Below, one piece after another: positions 58,497 through 64,000 of a stretch of 64,000 bases of DNA; the first letter of the stretch is position 1; each line of letters starts with the position of its first letter. The DNA lies in contig JACONQ010000020.1 of NCBI GenBank assembly GCA_014281115.1, positions 186,001 to 250,000 on the forward strand, written 5' to 3'. The notes under the pieces are model-generated. The model was not told the DNA's origin, made no database searches, and worked only from the letters and a program-made list of their open reading frames with translations. A program made the translations under genes and the position numbers. Source of the DNA: Laburnicola sp. R22_1 (lineage: Eukaryota > Ascomycota > Dothideomycetes > Pleosporales > Didymosphaeriaceae).

Positions 58497-60480
58497 AGGC
58501 TGTACAGCCACCCACAAAAGCGATTATCGCGAGATTTTCTGAAGTATTGGTCTATAGACGCATACGATACTTTCTATCTAATTAAATTTCGCTGGCGTCT
58601 TGATTTGCCGTCCACGCGTCGTCGTCTTGGGTGGTGCAGCTGGCGGTGCAGGTGCAACTACCTGCCGACTTGCAGCACTCACAACACGACGACGAGGTGC
58701 TTTTTTTTAATTGCACCTTGCGCGATTGTTTGTGAGGCTGTACTTGACCTATCGTGACTTTTTTTTGGTGTTGCAGCAGCTCGTTGTTGGGATTTTAGAG
58801 CCCTCGCGGCGGCGGCTTCCTTAGCCGCTGCCTCGCGCTGCATTTTGGCCTCCTCACGCTCCCGTTTTCGACGCGCTTTTGCAGCCTCCTCCTCTAGCTT
58901 TTGGGCCAAAGATGAGGCGGCCTTCTGCTCTCTCGTCGCGATTTTTTGGAGTTGTGCCTCCTCGTCTTCGCGTTGTTTCGTGGCCAGACGCTCTTTGGCG
59001 TCCTTAACCTTCCGAGGACTCCAGAAAACCGCTCCGCCATAATACTCTTCGTCGTCCTGGGTGGCTAGAGTATTACGAGGCTTCGCGCGCTTCTTTTTGG
59101 TGTCAAGGGCGGCTCTTAATTCGGTGTTTTCGATGTGAAGAAGCTCGTTGTTGACCTGTAGAGTGGAGCGCCTGCGACAACTGCTTTGCTTCAAAAGTAG
59201 AGTCATCCGGAACCGCAGCACGCCAAATTTTGCGGAGCTCGTTCCAGTCATCGCTGTCGCCATGCTGCCCGAATTCTGTGTTGTGGTTCGGCTGGGGTGG
59301 GTGGTTATTGAAGCGTTTTAGGATAACCTGCGCATCTATCGGCCACACTCCTGTAGCTTTGAAACTCTTCAATATCGCCTCCAGCTTCATTGTAGACGTC
59401 CAAGCTGCCCAGAAAGTACTCAGAAATTCGCCCTTCTTCACTCCAATGAGTGCGTGCCCGCTGTGTATTCGACGAGTGAGTTCTCGCGAGTAGTTCGACG
59501 AAAGTGGAGAGAACAAGACGACGTCGAGCGGCTGGAGACTGTGGGTTGAATGGGGTGGAAAGATGCACAGTAGGATCTTTCTGGCGTCGCAATACTCGAT
59601 AAATTCGCGGGTAATGTGGCTGCCATGGCCGTCGAGGATCAGAAGACGCCATTCTCGACGCGCTTTCGGCTGCGTATGTCGCTCGAATACCTGTTCAAGC
59701 CAGGCAAGTCCTAGGGCGTCGTTCGTCCATCCTGAGGGTGAGTTAGCGAAGAAAATCTGGTGTTTCTCGACGTCTAGGTCCTCTACCCAGCTCGTCTGAA
59801 GCCCGGATTTTCCCTGGTAAATGAGCGACGGCGGCAGCGACGTCCCATCAGCGCAGACGCAAGCTAGAGTCGTAATCCAGTGCCTGTTGCCATCTTGGAC
59901 GGCCGCTGTACGCTCTTTTGAGCGCCAAACTGCCTTCGAAAAGACGCGTTTTGAGCGGTTTAAGACGCCCAAGAAGAAGCCCTTTTCGTCCATATTGTAG
60001 GTGTTACTCGGCGTAACGTCGTATTCGCGCATCTTCGAATGAAGCAGTTCAAAGTATAGCTCGTATCTCTTCTGAGAGTCAGCCTTGTTGCGATCGCGAT
60101 CGATACCAGCGGTCCATTTCGTGGTAAGGCTGGCGGAATGGCGATGAAGGAACCGAGTTACCCAGCTTTCTGAGGCGGGCCATTTCGCAACAGCGCTGGC
60201 GAAGTTTTGTACCATCTCTCGCGTCGGCGGTAAGCCTCGTCTTGTGCATAATTCGATGTACTGCACAAGTTCCTGCTCCTGTTGTGGGTTGAGTAACTGC
60301 GCGTCGCGGTGGGCGTCTTCATTCGAGCGCCTTAACCCTTGGTGTCGCCGCGACAGCGTTGTTCGATCGACCCCGAATCTTTTTGCAACTTCGCGATAGC
60401 TAAAAGACGCGCCGTCTTCGTGCGATTCCAGAGCTTCAATCGCATCCTGAATCGGGCTCATGGTGGTCGCCGTCGGGCTT
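58497..60480 (-). mobile_element. Pogo-type transposon nested in NLR3, 5' end missing
   Basis: Right of the NLR3 sequence ctgtacagcc, the element's 3' end reads (minus) cgcgataatcgcttttgtgg and then gtggctg before a TA. No matching inverted copy occurs upstream of the transposase ATG at 60461, where NLR-like sequence follows within about 50 bp. The 5' terminal repeat and part of the NLR exon have therefore been deleted. Boundaries are approximate. Confidence 0.65.
58578..60461 (-). pseudogene. Pogo-type DDE transposase with two frameshifts
   Basis: Starts MSPIQDAIEALESHEDGASF at 60461 and keeps one frame to about 59160. HTH (YREVAKRFGVDRTTLSRRHQ) and CENP-B-like regions precede the DDE core: YNMDEKGFFLGV, RLLILDGHGSHITREFIEYC and HSLQPLDVVLFSPLSSNYSR. 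The alanine/glutamate-rich coiled C-terminus (QREAAAKEAAAARALKSQQR) lies in a second frame after a shift near 59160. The conserved end RGRQIKTPAKFN and its stop (58578) lie in a third after a shift near the eight-T run at about 58703. Both shifts look like small indels rather than RIP. Confidence 0.85.
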
Positions 60481-60962
60481 CGTGCGATTCCAGAGCTAGC
60501 AGCTCAATCGACCGCTGCTTACAGTCGCACAACCAGTCGTGCACCAGCTGAAAGATGTTCGCCTGCGGATCTCGCCGCCCAGAGATCTTGACCCGATCGG
60601 CGATAACGCGGTAGCTCTCCCTGAACCGATCGGCGTTGCTGGCATGCACCCAGAACACCCACGTCTCAGGAGACTGCTCGTGGGTGCGATAGGCATGCTC
60701 GATAGCGAGCTGCGACTTGCTTCTCTGCCGTTAGCGCATAGTGCTGGTTGAGCAGGCGTCTGCTTACCCTACGCCGCCTAGGCCGACGAGCGCAGCCCGC
60801 GCGTCCGGCACAGCGCATGTCTGCTGGAGCTGGTCGAGCGTCGTGCCTCGCTCAATAAAGTCGGCGTCGCGGGCAAAAGGTATAAGGATCGATGAGGGTG
60901 GTGGAGTCTCTGGTCGTTCTGAGGCGGGGTCTGTTAGCGCTTGCTCCGGCAGACGGCGTCGG

Positions 60963-62308
60963 TCAGGGCCAAGCCACCAACGCGCAAGCCAGGCCTATGC
61001 CACGGTCCAGCACGAACAGCGCTATCCAAGCTCGCTCTCTTCTGCGGAGCAACATTTTGCCCAGCTCGGATGTGGATTCGACGTCTTCGAAGCCATCCAT
61101 GGCCAACGCTTTCTTCGCGTCAAGGCAATGGCCTTTCGGGACGCGTTTGAGTACATCTTGATCGAACGATGACGACGGAATGATAATCTTGTTGAGCGAC
61201 AGGTCCAAGGCTATGCTTAACGCTGTTGACATGTACAGTCCAGTGTCGTCGTCTCCGGCATTCGCACCGGGATGCATCCAAGGCACATTGACCATAAAAG
61301 CGATGACGGTTTCGACTGAACGGAACCTCCTCGCAATCACTTGTTCAGCCATAAACTTCCTGTGCACAAGCAAGCGTTTGCACATGGCGGCAGCTGCTAG
61401 CAAGAATAGGGATGATGCCGCCAAGAGCGAAGTCAGAAGAAATGCTAACTGTCTGCGGCAGAACGCTACAGTATGAGTCGCCTTATCTGAGCCCCAACGT
61501 GTATGTGCTAGTTTTTCGTGATAGCTGAAACCCCGAGTTAGCCTTTCCCGATAAAAGTCGACGATTTCTTGCCATTACGGATCGTTCATGGATGCTAGTG
61601 CCGAGACCACGGCGTGTTGAAGACGGAAGATTTATGATGGACTTACAATGACAGTAACAGCTCAGCTTCTTCTACCGTCACCAAGCCGAGATCGATCGGA
61701 TCGTACGTAGGGCCGCGGTCCAGGCTGGCCTTGATTGGAAGGAAGAATCGATGGATATCTGACTGCTGGTCCACGTCGCCACCCAAATGAGATGTAGATG
61801 TGGTAAACAAGCTCTCGATAGTCTGCGCCGAAGCCAAACGTAGATCTGATGCGCGAGCAAGCAGTTGAAGAGGGTTCTCAGCATCATCCAGGGGCTGCGG
61901 GTCCTCGTTTACATGTGCCACTTCGTCCGAAGCTGCCGGAACGCTGTCGGAAGGGCTACTAGCTGAGGAAGCCCGACTTCCTTGTGCTTCTAGGAGGAGC
62001 TGCCTGCAGCTGTTCCACGGTCTTCTCGCCTGCATCTGGGTCTGACTTGGACTTCTTGATCGCCTCTTCAATATGATGGAGCGCCTTTTCAAGCCCAGTC
62101 CGCTTACTAGCACAAGTCAGAGACACTCAGGAAGGTGATATACGACTTACTTCCTGACGCCTTTCTGCCTTCCGATATGAAAACCATCTGGTATAACGCA
62201 CGCAGACCCCGAATGCAAGCACTTCTCGCAAACGTCGGCTCCAGGGCCCCGTTTGCATCGGATCTTGCTCCTTCGGCAGGCGAGACAAGCAGCCTGTTTG
62301 GTCGACAT
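60963..62308 (-). pseudogene. Zn2Cys6 transcription factor, broken and truncated
   Basis: Exon 1 (62151-62308) starts MSTKQAACLACRRSKIRCKR and completes a Zn(II)2Cys6 cluster with CEKC and SAC. A 44 bp intron follows (62107-62150). Exon 2 (about 61647-62106) begins with a helical linker KRTGLEKALHHIEEAIKKSK, then shifts frame near 62013 (an extra G would explain it). Its C-terminal part continues DLRLASAQTIESLFTTSTSH. A further region (60963-61560) has the middle-homology pattern RRFRSVETVIAFMVNVPWM, LSIALDLSLNKIIIPSSS and RRRERAWIALFVLDRGIGLA, then stops abruptly at the junction with NLR3. A TAA also occurs near 61570. The factor is therefore non-functional. Confidence 0.8.
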
Positions 62309-62999
62309 TGTCGCAGGGAAAATTAACCTCTCTGTTGTGGAACTCCCATGGATCCTTTTGGTGACTTGCGCTGCGACATGTATAGCTGGTGGGAGATGGC
62401 GCGGGAATAAGCGGTGTTGGTACCAGTATGGCTAGAAAACCCAGACATGCAGCGAGCGTGTAGGACGTGATACTGCTCAGCCCCATTCATAGCGTCATGC
62501 GCTGATGCTAACCTTGACAGGCCGCGAAGCTGTACACGTTGGCGGTGAAGATGTTGGAGCGCCCGTCCGACGTCAAGTATAAGGGCCAGCTGAGTCATGG
62601 TGACTAGCGCAGCCCCGCGTCCACCGACGCTCCTGCAATCTCAGTCTGACGTTGGTCTCATCAATTTGGTTTTCTGAAGCGCCACATTATTCACATCTTC
62701 GTGTTCGTTGGTGCGTTCTCGCGCTGTGCCGCAAGATGTGGCATCGCGTACGGGTACGCACATCACGCTTACTCTAACTTGCAAGGACCGCCTAGTCATC
62801 TTCAACCTTGGTAGGCCGTCATTCGTCAGGTTGGCTGGTACCCTGGATGGTCGATAGTAGATACATGGAAGCATGGCCTGAGCGGAATCTGTTCCGAAGG
62901 ATAATCCTTTAGTATTTAAAATCCTTAAATACAAGACCGACGGATGGCAGATTACGGTGCTAAGGCATAGCTATAAGAGAAGTCGTTTATACAGTTCTC
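62309..62999. other. Region upstream of the Zn2Cys6 relic, no gene supported
   Basis: Overlapping minus-strand frames have no recognised domain. The segment aggttggctggtaccctgg near 62828 recurs at 63196. Confidence 0.4.
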
Positions 63000-63080
63000 T
63001 CTTGCGCGTAGCACATCAGGAATCGCGCAGCACATCAGGAATCGCGCAGCACATCAGGAATCGCGCAGCACATCAGGAGA
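63000..63080 (+). repeat. Short tandem repeat, 19 bp unit
   Basis: About four copies of gcgcagcacatcaggaatc, the first slightly degenerate (gcgtagcac), the last truncated (aggagagc). Confidence 0.85.
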
Positions 63081-63326
63081 GCACACCAAGTCCCTCTCTA
63101 ACAAGGCTACGAGACCCACATATTGATTCGCACCGCATCGCAGCACACGAAGGGGCATCGGAATACCTATCCGCCTGCGTCCCCCAGATCGTATCAGGTT
63201 GGCCGGTACCCTGGATGGCTGCCTTCTTTCGAGGTGTTCGAGGCCAGCCATGGCGACGGACGATACTTTCGGCCTTCGCCCTGCTGACGGCTGACAGTGG
63301 GATCTGTGTTACAAGAATACCCGTAT

Positions 63327-63512
63327 AAATTGACGTACAACGAACCGCATCTAGATAATTGTAGGTAAGGCTTCCTGCTATACCTACCTCCATCAGTACA
63401 TAGCTAAGCACCCAAACTCAGCACTAGTCCAACGCTAACCAATTAATGTGAAGCTGTGGGTACCTACTTACCCTACGTGGCTAGGCTAGCGCGGTTCGTT
63501 GTACGCCAATTT
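63327..63512. repeat. 186 bp inverted-repeat element, possible MITE
   Basis: Left end aaattgacgtacaacgaacc plus gc (63327-63348) and its reverse complement gcggttcgttgtacgccaat plus tt (63491-63512), one mismatch, separated by 142 bp without coding capacity. The size and ends fit a miniature inverted-repeat element. No clear target duplication was recognised. Confidence 0.55.
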
Positions 63513-64000
63513 CTAGGGTACAACGCTGACTGGCAAAAGGAACGTATAGTGCTTTGCGTGCTGTGGTGTAAGGGATAGGTCACCCCCAGTACCTAATCGA
63601 TGGGGGCACGGGATCGATGGGTAAGCCGATCACGTGTCTAGGGACTTGAGGTGTCATCATCGGGTAGGCAGGCCTCCAATCGTCAGCCATCACACAGGAC
63701 GATAGCGGAATCAGTGGTAGCTACTTAACTCACTCATCGATTGCGAATTCTATCGAGCATCTTATGTTTTATCTCACAGCACGAACCCTGGAAGAGTAAA
63801 AGCTCTGGTTCTGCGGTCATATACTCTATATTGTCTCTCTTTATCTAATTACTTTAGCTTTTTAAATTATTAAACCACCTTCCGTAAGATACCTTTAACT
63901 TCGCTTCAGGAACTTTTCTAGCATCTGGCGTACCCGCGACTGCGATTAACATCATGCTAAGAAGCACGACTGTACAGAACGCGAAAAGCAACCCACTAAT
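63513..64000. other. Window end, no gene seen
   Basis: No supportable frame or repeat apart from a short gatcgatggg-type direct repeat near 63596-63620. Confidence 0.5.

Larger units (their letters stand above)
56846..60960 (-). pseudogene. NLR3: NB-ARC/TPR gene split by a pogo insertion
   Basis: The 5' part (about 60950-60480) encodes FARDADFIERGTTLDQLQQ, a P-loop GLGGVG|KSQLAIEHAYR split by a 48 bp intron (60720-60767), and WVFWVHASNADRFRESYRVI up to HDWLCDCKQ. The frame resumes at about 58500 with YSLISRSSDVPGGG, then LGSILITTRNKEAAL, LEPMSEAQALALLEKKLG and YMPLAIVQAAAYI (NB-ARC), interrupted by a TAG at 57920-57922. The C-terminal part has about four TPRs (KLGADHPDTLTSMANLASTY). The Walker B portion expected between DCKQ and YSLIS is missing, lost at the insertion. 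Its 5' end abuts a truncated Zn2Cys6 factor. It is related to the TPR relic at 38130. Confidence 0.85.

Noticed and set aside
58679..60461. Programmed frameshifting in the nested pogo transposase
   Set aside because: Related transposases, including the one at 55031-56740, use a single frame; the two shifts look like simple indels, one at an eight-T run.

Overview
The window looks like a transposon-rich, accessory compartment of a filamentous ascomycete (Pezizomycotina, probably a dothideomycete; this is inferred from gene families, not proven). The evidence is short 43-56 bp GT-AG introns, a HET-domain gene, three NLR-type (NB-ARC/TPR) genes, a fungal tetraspanin, a Zn2Cys6 factor, and Copia, Tad1-like LINE, Tc1 and pogo elements. 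Many of these carry CpA-to-TpA stop codons of the kind left by repeat-induced point mutation (RIP). No rRNA, tRNA or CRISPR was seen.

Layout. 1-6821: a complete but dead Copia LTR retrotransposon (216-6816, minus) with 180 bp LTRs and a 5 bp target duplication, inserted next to a coiled-coil/bZIP-like gene relic. 6822-16719: AT-rich graveyard with four decayed coding relics, one a pogo-type transposase tail. 16720-25430: a direct duplication whose second copy is split by LINE A (18176-24882), itself hit by a truncated LINE. 26159-27262: intact Tc1 transposase. 27770-29004: intact three-exon PD-(D/E)XK-like gene, with LINE B (29047-35000) inserted just upstream of its start. 36028-38001: intact HET-domain gene, then a TPR relic and an 18 bp AT minisatellite.

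39545-51253 is the centrepiece. This 11.7 kb unit is bounded by inverted arms that begin with the same TIR-like sequence and are flanked by TA on both sides. Each arm (about 4.5 and 3.8 kb) carries one NLR gene transcribed outward. NLR1 is intact (1142 aa, 14 TPRs); NLR2 has two stops (8 TPRs). Between them lie a pogo-type transposase with one stop and an alpha/beta-hydrolase gene with one stop. The hydrolase C-terminus and both NLR N-termini share a short G-S-x-F / G-G-S-x-F-Q-G-N motif, placed as expected for effector/NLR amyloid signalling or for a broken hydrolase-NLR fusion.

52155-53165: intact tetraspanin. 54914-56756: complete pogo element with perfect TA duplication and intact transposase. 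56846-60960: a third NLR, interrupted by another pogo element and joined at its 5' side to a truncated Zn2Cys6 factor (60963-62308). The last 1.6 kb holds only small repeats. Taken together, the intact host-like genes are mostly of the self/non-self recognition type and sit between mobile elements, a typical setting for rapidly evolving NLR/HET repertoires.
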